From positions 37,522 to 101,521 of the forward strand of contig CAKPYV010000004.1 of assembly GCA_934203205.1 (NCBI GenBank): a stretch of DNA of 64,000 nucleotides, written 5' to 3'. Every line of letters starts with the position of its first letter. Position 1 is the first letter of the stretch. The position numbers and the translations under genes are program-made. This document shows positions 1 to 7,879 of this stretch, piece by piece. Source of the stretch: an uncultured Anaerovibrio sp. (GTDB taxonomy: Bacteria > Bacillota > Negativicutes > Selenomonadales > Selenomonadaceae). The notes beneath the pieces were generated by a model that was given only the letters and a program-made list of their open reading frames with translations, ran no database searches and was not told the origin of the DNA.

Positions 1-217
1 CCAAATCCCGCACATCACCAATAATAGAATTCATGCCAGCTTCTGTGCCAGACTGCTGAAAAACCTTTTTCCCTTCCTCCGTAGGCGAGGGCAGTGCATA
101 ACCTGTAACATTAGCCCCCAGCAGCTCCAACAACTTACAAAGCCAAATCCCCTTAAAGCCTGTATGACCTGTTACTAAAACATTTTTGTCTCTATAAAAA
201 TCCGAATTCAAAGCCAT
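1..217 (-). CDS. rfbG: CDP-glucose 4,6-dehydratase, N-terminal part (cut by window edge)
   Basis: Only the first 72 or so codons are in the window. They contain a short-chain dehydrogenase Rossmann start (VTGHTGFKG, then WLCKLLELLGA and GDVRDL) typical of CDP-glucose 4,6-dehydratase, which converts CDP-glucose to CDP-4-keto-6-deoxyglucose. The ATG at 217-215 has a strong AAGGAG site just upstream. The partner gene rfbF is at 5945-6721. The two are normally adjacent but here are separated by about 5.7 kb of unrelated, AT-rich genes. A similar SDR sugar dehydratase is possible, but the N-terminal signature and the presence of rfbF favour this call. Confidence 0.85.
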   Translation of the reverse strand, partial: MALNSDFYRDKNVLVTGHTGFKGIWLCKLLELLGANVTGYALPSPTEEGKKVFQQSGTEAGMNSIIGDVRDL

Positions 218-253
218 ATAAAAATCTCCTTAAAAATATTGCCGTATGCCTTA
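215..253. repeat. Direct repeat copy A flanking the RT-HD module
   Basis: This 39-nt stretch matches 4088-4126 at 36 of 39 positions, including an identical 25-nt core at 229-253. On the minus strand it holds one arm and the T-run of the terminator hairpin seen whole at copy B, then the ribosome-binding site and ATG of rfbG. Here the hairpin has lost its partner arm. The arrangement reads as a duplication created when the RT module entered between the terminator and rfbG. Confidence 0.8.
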
Positions 254-287
254 TAACATCCAATAAAGAGTAAATATTTATAGAAAT

Positions 288-3200
288 TTAAGTAAGATAT
301 TCCTGTAGTAATGAATACTGCTTTTCCGATAACCTTGATTCATTAACTGTTTCTAACTGAATCTCTATTTTTGTATCAAAGTAATTATCCCTAACGCTCT
401 GTAGATATTTCTGCAATGCATCCAATTCGTCTGCTAAATAATTATTCTTCAAAGCAAACCATTTGCACAAAAAATTGCATAATGAACCATTACATTTTTT
501 ACCTGGAATTAAATGCAATATATTACCACCTACCTTATCCAAATTCATTGCACTACAATTATTTGCTTCTAAGGGTGTGAGTTGTGGTAATGCAACCTTG
601 ACCTTTACTATGATTGTTTCTATAATGGTTCTATTTTTTAGAAAGTTTTCTTTTTGGTTTTCTTTTATCTTATAATCACTAGTAATTCCACACTCCATAG
701 TGATAAAATGAGATAACCAATGAAACCTAGACACTTTCTCCATGTTTTCAAGATTGTGATTTAATATCAGCAATGATACCCTATTTGAACACATATCCAA
801 TAAATCAGCTAATCTTAAAAGTATTTTTAGAAATTTTATATGTATATTTTTGCCATCCGTTTTTGACTTTATGTGATAAACATCTCTAGTTGAATAACCA
901 TGAGCTTCTGATATATCAGCTATCAGGTCTTTATCTGCCAAAGAAATAAAATTTAATTCCTCTCTTTTACGTATCTCCCTTGCGCTATCAAATGCATGGT
1001 TGTTTCTAACATAGCTTTCATAGTATCTATCCATCTTCATATAACAATCCAGCATAATACTGCTTATCTCTTTTTCGTCGGAAAGTATATTCTCTTCAAA
1101 CTCAGAGCATAAAACATTATTAGCGGCCTCGTCCTTTTTTATAATATTCAGATCTGGTAGCGTAACCATTGAAATATCATGCAGGTAGCAAGCCATAAAC
1201 AATATATAGTAATCATAATGATTAAGCTGAATATAATCTATCGACTTTACTAATGTGACAGACTTATCTATTAATACTACAGCATGATCCTGATTATGCA
1301 ATGTATAGAAATACAAGTGCTTTGATCCATTTTTCCATATATCACATACATATTTATGCACCAATATCAAATTATCTACCTTGGGGGCTTCTCTCACAAA
1401 TGCTCTAAATGTATTCAAAACCTGAATCAAGGAGTAGTCAATTGAGCAATTATATTCCTCTTTAACGCAACTTTTTTTTAAATAGTCAAATTGATCGAAT
1501 TTGATCCCCTTATTTCTAAAATATACAAGCAATCTTAGTTCATAATATTTAATTCTTCTATCAATATATTTTTTTAGAATCAATTCATCATCAATATCTA
1601 TTCCCATCAACACTGAGTAGAAGGCATTGATACAATGTCTCTGAATCTCATTAGAGTTTTTTAAAACATAATCTATAGTTTTTATAAAATCCTTACTAAA
1701 AAAGAAGCTAACATAATAACTGAGCTCTTTTTCCGATAAATTTCTTTTGATTTCCTCATATCTTGCTTCATCTGTTTTATGTTTTAATGAAATCATACGA
1801 TTCCAGCTCTTTTGATTTACTGTTTCATACGTTAAAAGTCGTGGTTTTATATAATTTTTTTGAGTGTACATTTTATAAAAATATGAGCTAGTCGTATTTT
1901 TATATTTAAACAACAATTTATTTAAATAATCTAATTCTTTTATCACATCTTCCCTTGTGTTCCCATCAGTAGAATCGTCCCTCTCATCATTAGAAACCGC
2001 TTGCAATAGCATGTATAAAGCTACCTCAAATACATCTTCATTGTATTTTTCAAAAAAATATTCTTTCTTTTTTTCATCGTCTCCTTCCAGCAAAAAATCA
2101 TTTTTGAACTTTTCAATCATTTCCTTACAATCAAATTGATTTCTATAACCCAAATTTAAGGTTCTATTCTTAAAAAATTTCCTATATCGTATTAATTTTT
2201 CACGATAACCTAGTTGCGTCTCCTTTTTTATATTTTTTATTTCATTGTTTACTACTTCCAATATTCTACTAGTTTTGTTTGATAAAGTCCCTATATCTTC
2301 GTCAGAAAAGGTTGACCTTATATCAAATGAAGTTTTTGATGTTTCTCTACTAATGCAATGTATAAATATTTCACTTTCACTAATATCAAATAAATTAGTT
2401 AATGTACTTTTGTTATTTTCTTCATTGTCTGTACTTATGGAATAAACTTCAATTATATAATATTTTTTTACACTTTTAGTAAAGTTTAATTCTTTCCATG
2501 TTAAATTATTAGGATGATTGTATATTGAATCCATATACTTATTTATCTTTTTATTTATTTCCTCTATTTTTTCATTTGCTTTTTCTACATTCTCTATACC
2601 ATTAGTAAAAATAACAGAATCATCCACATAAAAAAACTTTTTCCCTGGAAAACATTCATCATAAATTTCTTTTACCTTTAACATAAATAAATTAGCAAAA
2701 AAATATCCTTGTGGTAATCCTTGTGCTAATCCTATTACAAATTTTATATCTTTAACCCAATTTTTATCTTCAATATATAATGTTTTATCACTAGCCTGCA
2801 GCTTCTTAAGCTTCACGAATAAAAGTTTCTCAATAATTTTAAAAAGCAAATTTTTTTCATAATTAGTATAATTAACAGGTATCTTTCCGCACAAATAACC
2901 ATATAGACTTACTGGGTTGATAGACGGAAAAAAATCCTTTATATCCAACGTTAATTCATATTTATATTCTCGTGTTTCACAATAACGTTTTAAACATTCA
3001 TTAGCTCCTGTTGTATACTCTTTATATTGTCCTACCCAATTCTTGAATAACACACCAGCCTCGCATGATATACGATTACCATAAAAATTATATGGTACCA
3101 GATTTGCCATACTGGATTTTATAATTTTTTTGTTTTTGTCAAATTCATATATAAGAATATTTAACATGGAAACCATAGCAATATAATCAACTAATGTAGT

Positions 3201-3500
3201 TGTATGAATCGGTCTAAATTTTACATTTTTGCTATTCTTATTATATTTCTTTGGTTTGAAAAATACTTCTGCCTGAAAATATTCATCTGCTAGAACAGCC
3301 TCGATCCTTTTTCTTACCTTTTTTATCCATTTATTAATATACTCTTCATTATATTTATCCGTCAATAATTGTAATCTATCATTATCTCTGTCACTTAATA
3401 AAAATGTATTCTTTACATATGATTCTAATGAATATATAGCTAAATATATATTTTCACTACTTAGCAATCTAGTTTTTAATGTATTATTTTGCTTATCCAT
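288..3500 (-). CDS. Reverse transcriptase fused to an HD-hydrolase-like domain (putative defence RT)
   Basis: The protein has 1070 aa. The RT palm occupies about residues 85-350: motif A LDIKDFFPSI (185-194), motif B GLPQG (261-265) and catalytic YVDD (291-294). No maturase, HNH or other group II intron domain is visible. A lysine-rich middle of about 350 residues follows with no recognisable motif. The C-terminal third has HD-superfamily features: H735 and H739 (LHNQDHA), H774-D775 (YLHDIS), H835, H867 and D899 (RLADLLD). The LHxxDH spacing resembles HD domains found with stress and defence ATPases. The ATG directly abuts the stop codon of the 172-aa gene upstream (TAA-ATG), so the two are probably translationally coupled. 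Base composition is far more AT-rich than the flanking glycan genes. Antiphage function is inferred; I cannot place it in a named DRT class. Confidence 0.85.
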   Translation of the reverse strand: MDKQNNTLKTRLLSSENIYLAIYSLESYVKNTFLLSDRDNDRLQLLTDKYNEEYINKWIKKVRKRIEAVLADEYFQAEVFFKPKKYNKNSKNVKFRPIHTTTLVDYIAMVSMLNILIYEFDKNKKIIKSSMANLVPYNFYGNRISCEAGVLFKNWVGQYKEYTTGANECLKRYCETREYKYELTLDIKDFFPSINPVSLYGYLCGKIPVNYTNYEKNLLFKIIEKLLFVKLKKLQASDKTLYIEDKNWVKDIKFVIGLAQGLPQGYFFANLFMLKVKEIYDECFPGKKFFYVDDSVIFTNGIENVEKANEKIEEINKKINKYMDSIYNHPNNLTWKELNFTKSVKKYYIIEVYSISTDNEENNKSTLTNLFDISESEIFIHCISRETSKTSFDIRSTFSDEDIGTLSNKTSRILEVVNNEIKNIKKETQLGYREKLIRYRKFFKNRTLNLGYRNQFDCKEMIEKFKNDFLLEGDDEKKKEYFFEKYNEDVFEVALYMLLQAVSNDERDDSTDGNTREDVIKELDYLNKLLFKYKNTTSSYFYKMYTQKNYIKPRLLTYETVNQKSWNRMISLKHKTDEARYEEIKRNLSEKELSYYVSFFFSKDFIKTIDYVLKNSNEIQRHCINAFYSVLMGIDIDDELILKKYIDRRIKYYELRLLVYFRNKGIKFDQFDYLKKSCVKEEYNCSIDYSLIQVLNTFRAFVREAPKVDNLILVHKYVCDIWKNGSKHLYFYTLHNQDHAVVLIDKSVTLVKSIDYIQLNHYDYYILFMACYLHDISMVTLPDLNIIKKDEAANNVLCSEFEENILSDEKEISSIMLDCYMKMDRYYESYVRNNHAFDSAREIRKREELNFISLADKDLIADISEAHGYSTRDVYHIKSKTDGKNIHIKFLKILLRLADLLDMCSNRVSLLILNHNLENMEKVSRFHWLSHFITMECGITSDYKIKENQKENFLKNRTIIETIIVKVKVALPQLTPLEANNCSAMNLDKVGGNILHLIPGKKCNGSLCNFLCKWFALKNNYLADELDALQKYLQSVRDNYFDTKIEIQLETVNESRLSEKQYSLLQEYLT

Positions 3501-4013
3501 TTATTTATCACCCGATTTTTTTTGCGTATATCTTAACAAATCCCTTAAATCTTTATTTAATGCAATGGAATCTTTTGGGAGCTTTATTTTTCTTGCAATT
3601 AGCAATCTTTCTCTATCATCGTTATCTATGCACTTTATCTCAATGGTCATACAATCCTTAAAATAAATCTTAGAAGAAATACTTTCGTTTATAGTGATTT
3701 TGTCATTTTTATACATCAACGATTCATCAATTACCAGCACAAATTCTTTTTTATTCATTTTAAGTTCATCCATTATCTTAGGAATACTTTTTTCTAAAAT
3801 GTTATATTTTTCCATTAGACTACTTATATGATCCCAAAATGTAATTATATATGAATCTATATATGCTTTATTATACAAATAATCTTTATCTGTAGACACG
3901 ATATACTGAGAAAAAGCTTCTAATATATATGTTATATTTTCTTTATTCTTGTCTAAATACTCATAAAGCTCATCATTTGCCATTAATTTTGTTAACTCAT
4001 TATTACCATACAT
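3501..4013 (-). CDS. Unknown 170-aa protein coupled to the RT-HD gene
   Basis: I do not recognise this family. The protein is lysine- and isoleucine-rich, largely predicted helical at the N terminus (about 1-90), and shows no catalytic motif, signal peptide or membrane segment. It is the first gene of the two-gene RT operon, and its TAA is immediately followed by the RT start codon. I prefer the ATG at 4013 over the TTG at 4019 because the upstream AAAGGTGA motif is at a normal distance from the ATG and too close to the TTG. Partners of RTs in defence loci can be effectors or structural subunits; which applies here is not visible. Confidence 0.75.
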   Translation of the reverse strand: MYGNNELTKLMANDELYEYLDKNKENITYILEAFSQYIVSTDKDYLYNKAYIDSYIITFWDHISSLMEKYNILEKSIPKIMDELKMNKKEFVLVIDESLMYKNDKITINESISSKIYFKDCMTIEIKCIDNDDRERLLIARKIKLPKDSIALNKDLRDLLRYTQKKSGDK

Positions 4014-4028
4014 GATCAATTGTCACCT

Positions 4029-4087
4029 TTTTCTATTGTATTCCTAATAATCAGTCTGCTAACTCACATTATCATATACATCTATAA
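4029..4087 (-). promoter_or_regulatory. AT-rich upstream region, probable promoter of the RT-HD operon
   Basis: Only this stretch lies between repeat copy B and the first gene of the RT operon, so the promoter should be here unless transcription reads through from the HEPN operon. On the minus strand TATGATAAT is a fair -10 candidate. The -35 candidate (TTTTCT, 17 nt upstream of GATAAT) is weak. No retron-like msr/msd fold is evident. Confidence 0.35.
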
Positions 4088-4126
4088 CATAGAAAAATCC
4101 TCTTAAAAATATTGCCGTATGCCTTA
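4088..4126. repeat. Direct repeat copy B flanking the RT-HD module
   Basis: Partner of 215-253 (36 of 39 identical; core 4102-4126 identical to 229-253). It contains the T-run of the complete terminator and, on the minus strand, an AGAGGATTTTTCTATG string that mimics the rfbG ribosome-binding site and start codon. That string leads into no rfbG coding sequence, so it looks like a relic of the rfbG 5' end left at the far junction of the insert. Confidence 0.8.
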
Positions 4127-4137
4127 CAGCATACGGC
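4114..4137 (-). terminator. Rho-independent terminator of the HEPN operon
   Basis: Perfect 9-bp arms (GCCGTATGC and GCATACGGC) around a 6-nt loop, followed on the minus strand by AATATTTTTAA. It lies just downstream of the HEPN gene stop and overlaps the right-hand repeat of the RT module. Confidence 0.85.
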
Positions 4138-4191
4138 ACAATATTCCGTTCACATTAAATATTTAAAATTTCACACAACATAATCGACTAA

Positions 4192-4638
4192 CTAGCATTT
4201 ATAGTCAAAATCCGGCAACATACCAGTCATGTGTATAATACGATCTGCCTCTTTTATAGACTGTTCTAATACTTTTTTCTTCGCCCCAATATAACTAGGA
4301 TCACCAGATAACAAAACATCTTTATAATCAGCTGAAATTCTTTTATTCTTTAATCTTGACAATTCAACCGATATTTTTTCACATTCCTTATTATTTCTAG
4401 CTTTTCCTAGTTGTTTAAAACTATTTATAACCGCCATATGAGAACCATCTCCATGAACATCAGCTCCCATATCTATGCTTATCAAATACTGCTGGCAAAC
4501 ATGAAAAGCCGCATAATACGACCTACTAATTCCGCATCTTATCAAGGTTTCATCTTCATCATCCTGCATATCATTAAGCCATTGTTTTGCTGCTTCTAAA
4601 AATAACCCCCAATTATACTGCATCTGATTTTTTCTCAT
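4192..4638 (-). CDS. HEPN-domain protein
   Basis: The 148-aa helical protein carries SRSYYAAFH at residues 38-46, so R39 and H46 form the R-x6-H pair typical of HEPN ribonucleases. HEPN proteins act in toxin-antitoxin and antiphage systems, usually cutting RNA. The usual partner, a MNT nucleotidyltransferase, is absent; instead the gene overlaps the 182-aa unknown gene by 4 bp (ATGA) and is last of a three-gene operon closed by a clear terminator. Whether it is an active RNase or a structural HEPN is not shown. The first ATG overlaps the upstream stop; a second ATG at 4623 is possible. Confidence 0.75.
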   Translation of the reverse strand: MRKNQMQYNWGLFLEAAKQWLNDMQDDEDETLIRCGISRSYYAAFHVCQQYLISIDMGADVHGDGSHMAVINSFKQLGKARNNKECEKISVELSRLKNKRISADYKDVLLSGDPSYIGAKKKVLEQSIKEADRIIHMTGMLPDFDYKC

Positions 4639-5183
4639 ACAGGCATCACATCAACAATAATATTATTAGAAAAATTATCCTGCGCCTCAAGCCACCACGC
4701 ATAATCAAACCTATCTAAGTCCTTCAACATATCGTCTACGCTTCTATTGCCTACTACATTTATAATCACATTATCAGAAATCTCATCTACATCCACAAGA
4801 ATTTCTCCATAAGGAAAATACTCTCCCAGCTTCCCCCCAATCGCCAATATATGTCCTCGCACTTTCGGTCTAGCATCTAAGTATATTTTTGCCTCTGTGG
4901 TATATCTAATCGACAATTCATTTTTGGCTATCGCCATATTACTCAAAAAATCTTCTGGTATTTTTTGAGAACTTAGCCCCCTGCCACACATAGTGTTAGG
5001 GTATATCTGTCCTTCCATAATATTATTCCCAAAATAATTCAGGTAGTTTTCATGCTGCTTACAGATTCCTGTACTTGATACTGAGGTATATGTCGGACAC
5101 AGTCCTCCCATTGCATCATGTGCAACAACCCCTGTTGGCGATGCCATTGTCAAAAATGCCGCAAACATTACTTCCTTTTTCAT
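4635..5183 (-). CDS. Unknown 182-aa protein of the HEPN operon, signal-peptide-like N terminus
   Basis: Not recognised. Residues 1-24 look like a Sec signal peptide: KK near the start, a hydrophobic stretch (VMFAAFLTMA) and VVA before HDA. The rest is soluble-looking, with C29, C41 and C66 and an acidic, beta-rich second half. An AAGGAC site precedes the ATG. Its stop overlaps the start of the HEPN gene by 4 bp and the 229-aa gene lies 23 bp upstream, so all three are probably co-translated. A secreted protein in an operon with a cytoplasmic HEPN would be odd; the hydrophobic stretch could instead be buried in a globular domain. Confidence 0.6.
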   Translation of the reverse strand: MKKEVMFAAFLTMASPTGVVAHDAMGGLCPTYTSVSSTGICKQHENYLNYFGNNIMEGQIYPNTMCGRGLSSQKIPEDFLSNMAIAKNELSIRYTTEAKIYLDARPKVRGHILAIGGKLGEYFPYGEILVDVDEISDNVIINVVGNRSVDDMLKDLDRFDYAWWLEAQDNFSNNIIVDVMPV

Positions 5184-5206
5184 AATTGTCCTTTCTTTAG
5201 AAAGTT

Positions 5207-5893
5207 TTATTTCAGCAACTTTCCATAATCATCATCAATGAATCTTTTATGTATCGACAAAATTTTATCTAAGGTATCATCTTTGGAAGCAGATATTTGT
5301 TTTGTTGAATTGTAACGATACCTGTCATTAACATCATAAGATATACCTACCATATTATCCTGGCTAATCGTTTCCCTTATATTACCTATAGTCATATTTT
5401 TATAATATATATCATCCTCGACATAGGTAATTCGACTCATTATGTCATAAATATTATCTTTATCTTGCAAATTGTCAGTATTATAACATTTAGATAATAT
5501 ATGATTTACTCCATTATCTATATTAGAAACATAATTTGCCATAACCCCTACATATAATATTTCAGCTTTAAACTCTTTAAATAATATTAACAACGTTTTC
5601 ATGCCATCTACAGTGTTTTGTAGATATTGTACAGGATTTTCATCAACATTTAAATTGAATGGTACATTAACTTGTAACATATTCTTGCTTATTTGCAATT
5701 GAAAATTAAATTTCTGAGAAACAATCAAAATCCTAGGGATTTCTGAAGGTGCCTCTACTGGTATACCGAACTGATTTATAGCCAACTCACCATATTTATC
5801 CTGTAAGCAATCTTCAAAACTACGACGTATATTTTTGTCAATATCAATATCATTATATACAATATTACCTTGAATGCCTGTTAATTTAATCAA
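5207..5893 (-). CDS. Unknown 228-aa protein, first gene of the HEPN operon
   Basis: Not recognised. The sequence alternates short beta-like and helical stretches and has no signal peptide, membrane segment or obvious catalytic motif. I favour the TTG start at 5893, which has an AGGTG site six bases upstream, over the GTG at 5902 that overlaps this site. It lies about 50 bp downstream of rfbF in the same direction and is far more AT-rich than rfbF. It may sense the trigger or hold the HEPN protein in check, but nothing in the sequence proves this. Confidence 0.65.
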   Translation of the reverse strand: MIKLTGIQGNIVYNDIDIDKNIRRSFEDCLQDKYGELAINQFGIPVEAPSEIPRILIVSQKFNFQLQISKNMLQVNVPFNLNVDENPVQYLQNTVDGMKTLLILFKEFKAEILYVGVMANYVSNIDNGVNHILSKCYNTDNLQDKDNIYDIMSRITYVEDDIYYKNMTIGNIRETISQDNMVGISYDVNDRYRYNSTKQISASKDDTLDKILSIHKRFIDDDYGKLLK

Positions 5894-5944
5894 AATTATC
5901 ACCTACTTTACAATGATCATTGGATTTATTCTAATTATATCATA

Positions 5945-6721
5945 TTATTCCCATACCTTCCAAGGAGCTTTGCCATGAGTCCAGAGGTTTTCTAGCTGGA
6001 TTTTTTCTCGCATGGTGTCCATGCACTGCCAAAAACCACGATGGCGATAACTCATAAGCTGCCCTTCCTTAGCTAGTTTTTCCAAAGGTGCCTGCTCAAA
6101 AATGCACTCGTCCCCATCCAGATAGTCAAATATCTCTGGCTCCAGTACCATATAGCCAGCATTAATAGGTGCACTGTCCTCCTTGGATTTTTCCCGGAAT
6201 GACTGCACCGCATTATCACCACCTATATTCAACACCCCCTTGGACTGATCCAAAAGTACAGAGGTCAGAGTAGCCAGCTTGCCATGGGAACGATGAAATT
6301 TGATTATTTCCGAAATATCTACATCGCACACACCATCGCCATAGGTCATACAGAAAGTTTCATCTCCAATATACTTCTGGATTCTCTTGATACGACCTCC
6401 CGTCATGGTGTTCTCCCCAGTATCAACCACCGTCACCCGCCAAGGCTCGGAATGCTGCTCATGCATAATAACCTTGTTGCCATCAGTCATATCAAAGGTC
6501 ACATCACTAGTATTCAAGAAATAATTGTTAAACCATTCCTTAATCATGTACTGCTTATATCCGGCACAGATTACAAAATCATTAATACCATAAACAGAAT
6601 ACTCCTTCATAATATGCCAAAGGATAGGCATACCACCAATTTCAATCATAGGCTTTGGCTTTTTTTGAGATTCCTCCGATATGCGGGTGCCATAACCACC
6701 TGCCAAAATAACTGCCTTCAT
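5945..6721 (-). CDS. rfbF: Glucose-1-phosphate cytidylyltransferase
   Basis: This 258-aa nucleotidyltransferase makes CDP-glucose from CTP and glucose-1-phosphate, the first step to CDP-linked 3,6-dideoxy and branched sugars. It begins MKAVILAGGYGTRISEES, the sugar-nucleotidyltransferase signature, followed by KPKPMIEIGGMPILWH, and contains the YGDGV metal site and a C-terminal FWQCMDTMREK typical of RfbF. A TTG-initiated extension to 6736 is unlikely because it would contain the GGGGGTG ribosome-binding site, which is well placed for the ATG at 6721. Its product feeds rfbG at the left edge. Confidence 0.95.
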   Translation of the reverse strand: MKAVILAGGYGTRISEESQKKPKPMIEIGGMPILWHIMKEYSVYGINDFVICAGYKQYMIKEWFNNYFLNTSDVTFDMTDGNKVIMHEQHSEPWRVTVVDTGENTMTGGRIKRIQKYIGDETFCMTYGDGVCDVDISEIIKFHRSHGKLATLTSVLLDQSKGVLNIGGDNAVQSFREKSKEDSAPINAGYMVLEPEIFDYLDGDECIFEQAPLEKLAKEGQLMSYRHRGFWQCMDTMREKIQLENLWTHGKAPWKVWE

Positions 6722-6791
6722 AACATTCACCCCCAATTATTACTCTATTCCTATTACATTTATCATGCCATACAATACGTCTCTATATCTC

Positions 6792-7805
6792 TCATAATAC
6801 TTGATCGAAAATCTCTCTCAACTTATGATTTTCGTCTTTTTTCATTATAGATTTAGCAATATTTTGAGGAGTTGGAAAAATCAATTCCTCTTTATAATCT
6901 AACTGAGACAATATACCTAATATATTTAACGATTGTTTTGCAGGAATCTTAATTTTTATCATCTGAGGAGCAGTAATTTCTCCCATCGATGTTATTGTAT
7001 CCTTAATATATTTTTCTATTTCATTATTATCTGTGCTTTCCTGTGACATTCCATTCCATGCCTTATATACATCTTTCATAGAGTTTCCAACTACCGTTCC
7101 ATGCAATTTGTTATAGCTCAATAATCCTTTTTGCCTATATGCAAACCGATTATCTTCATAATTTATTTGAGTAAATCGCAAAATGGAATCTTGGGGACCA
7201 TGACATCTTAAATCCTGACATATATTTTCCGTAAGTTTATCCCATTGTGCATAATTAAAGCACCAAATTACTATGTTTTTGTCTTTAAAATTTTCCTCTA
7301 TTATTTCTTCATCTTTATATTCTCTCAAAATCATTTTCTCGACATTTTTTACCACTCCGTCCGCTGCCATATACAATGCAATATTTATATCATATGTCCA
7401 ATCTAACATCCTAGTACTAATTCCATTATGTTGTGCATATGCTAAGAAGTCTAATATTTCGCTTGATGGCCACTCTTTCAAGTTAGATATAAATGAATTT
7501 AATCTTAAAAAACATTCTCCTCCTCTAGGTATATGCAATCCGCTACGACTAAGAGATGTTGCAAACCTTTCCAATAACTTAATTTCCTTAGTAAACGATC
7601 CCTCTTTTATTTCGTTTTCATTTCTCTTGATAGTTGGCTTGAGCAAATACTCTTCTTTAGAGTGTCCTCGAAAAATATAATCATTATAATTTATCTTTTG
7701 AGAAAACGGATTGAACTTAGCATACAATTCATGATAATTTTCAAAGTAATATTCTATATTTTCATGCGAAATTTCAGTTTCTTGTTTACCTAATATTTCA
7801 TTCAT
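6792..7805 (-). CDS. FRG-domain protein
   Basis: A 337-aa protein with the FRG signature: YIFRGHS (residues 43-49, F45-R46-G47) and QHNGISTRMLDW (125-136) followed by a hydrophobic helix. FRG domains occur in many phage-, plasmid- and defence-associated proteins; their activity is poorly defined, though a link to ADP-ribosyltransferase folds has been proposed. A GGGAAG site precedes the ATG. It is AT-rich relative to rfbF and sits directly downstream of the small metallopeptidase gene. Role in antiphage defence is an inference from family and location. Confidence 0.85.
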   Translation of the reverse strand: MNEILGKQETEISHENIEYYFENYHELYAKFNPFSQKINYNDYIFRGHSKEEYLLKPTIKRNENEIKEGSFTKEIKLLERFATSLSRSGLHIPRGGECFLRLNSFISNLKEWPSSEILDFLAYAQHNGISTRMLDWTYDINIALYMAADGVVKNVEKMILREYKDEEIIEENFKDKNIVIWCFNYAQWDKLTENICQDLRCHGPQDSILRFTQINYEDNRFAYRQKGLLSYNKLHGTVVGNSMKDVYKAWNGMSQESTDNNEIEKYIKDTITSMGEITAPQMIKIKIPAKQSLNILGILSQLDYKEELIFPTPQNIAKSIMKKDENHKLREIFDQVL

Positions 7806-7879
7806 TTCAGTCTTCCCGCTTTAACAAACAAATAAGCGTCAGATTTATGCATTCTGATCGCAATTACACTGCTGAAGAT

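Noticed and set aside
217..287. A retron-type RNA gene beside the RT
   Set aside because: Only about 70 bp are free at the 3' side and about 60 at the 5' side; no inverted repeats of msr/msd type, and the RT lacks clear retron signatures.
5945..6736. Longer TTG-initiated start of rfbF
   Set aside because: It would include the ribosome-binding site of the ATG at 6721.
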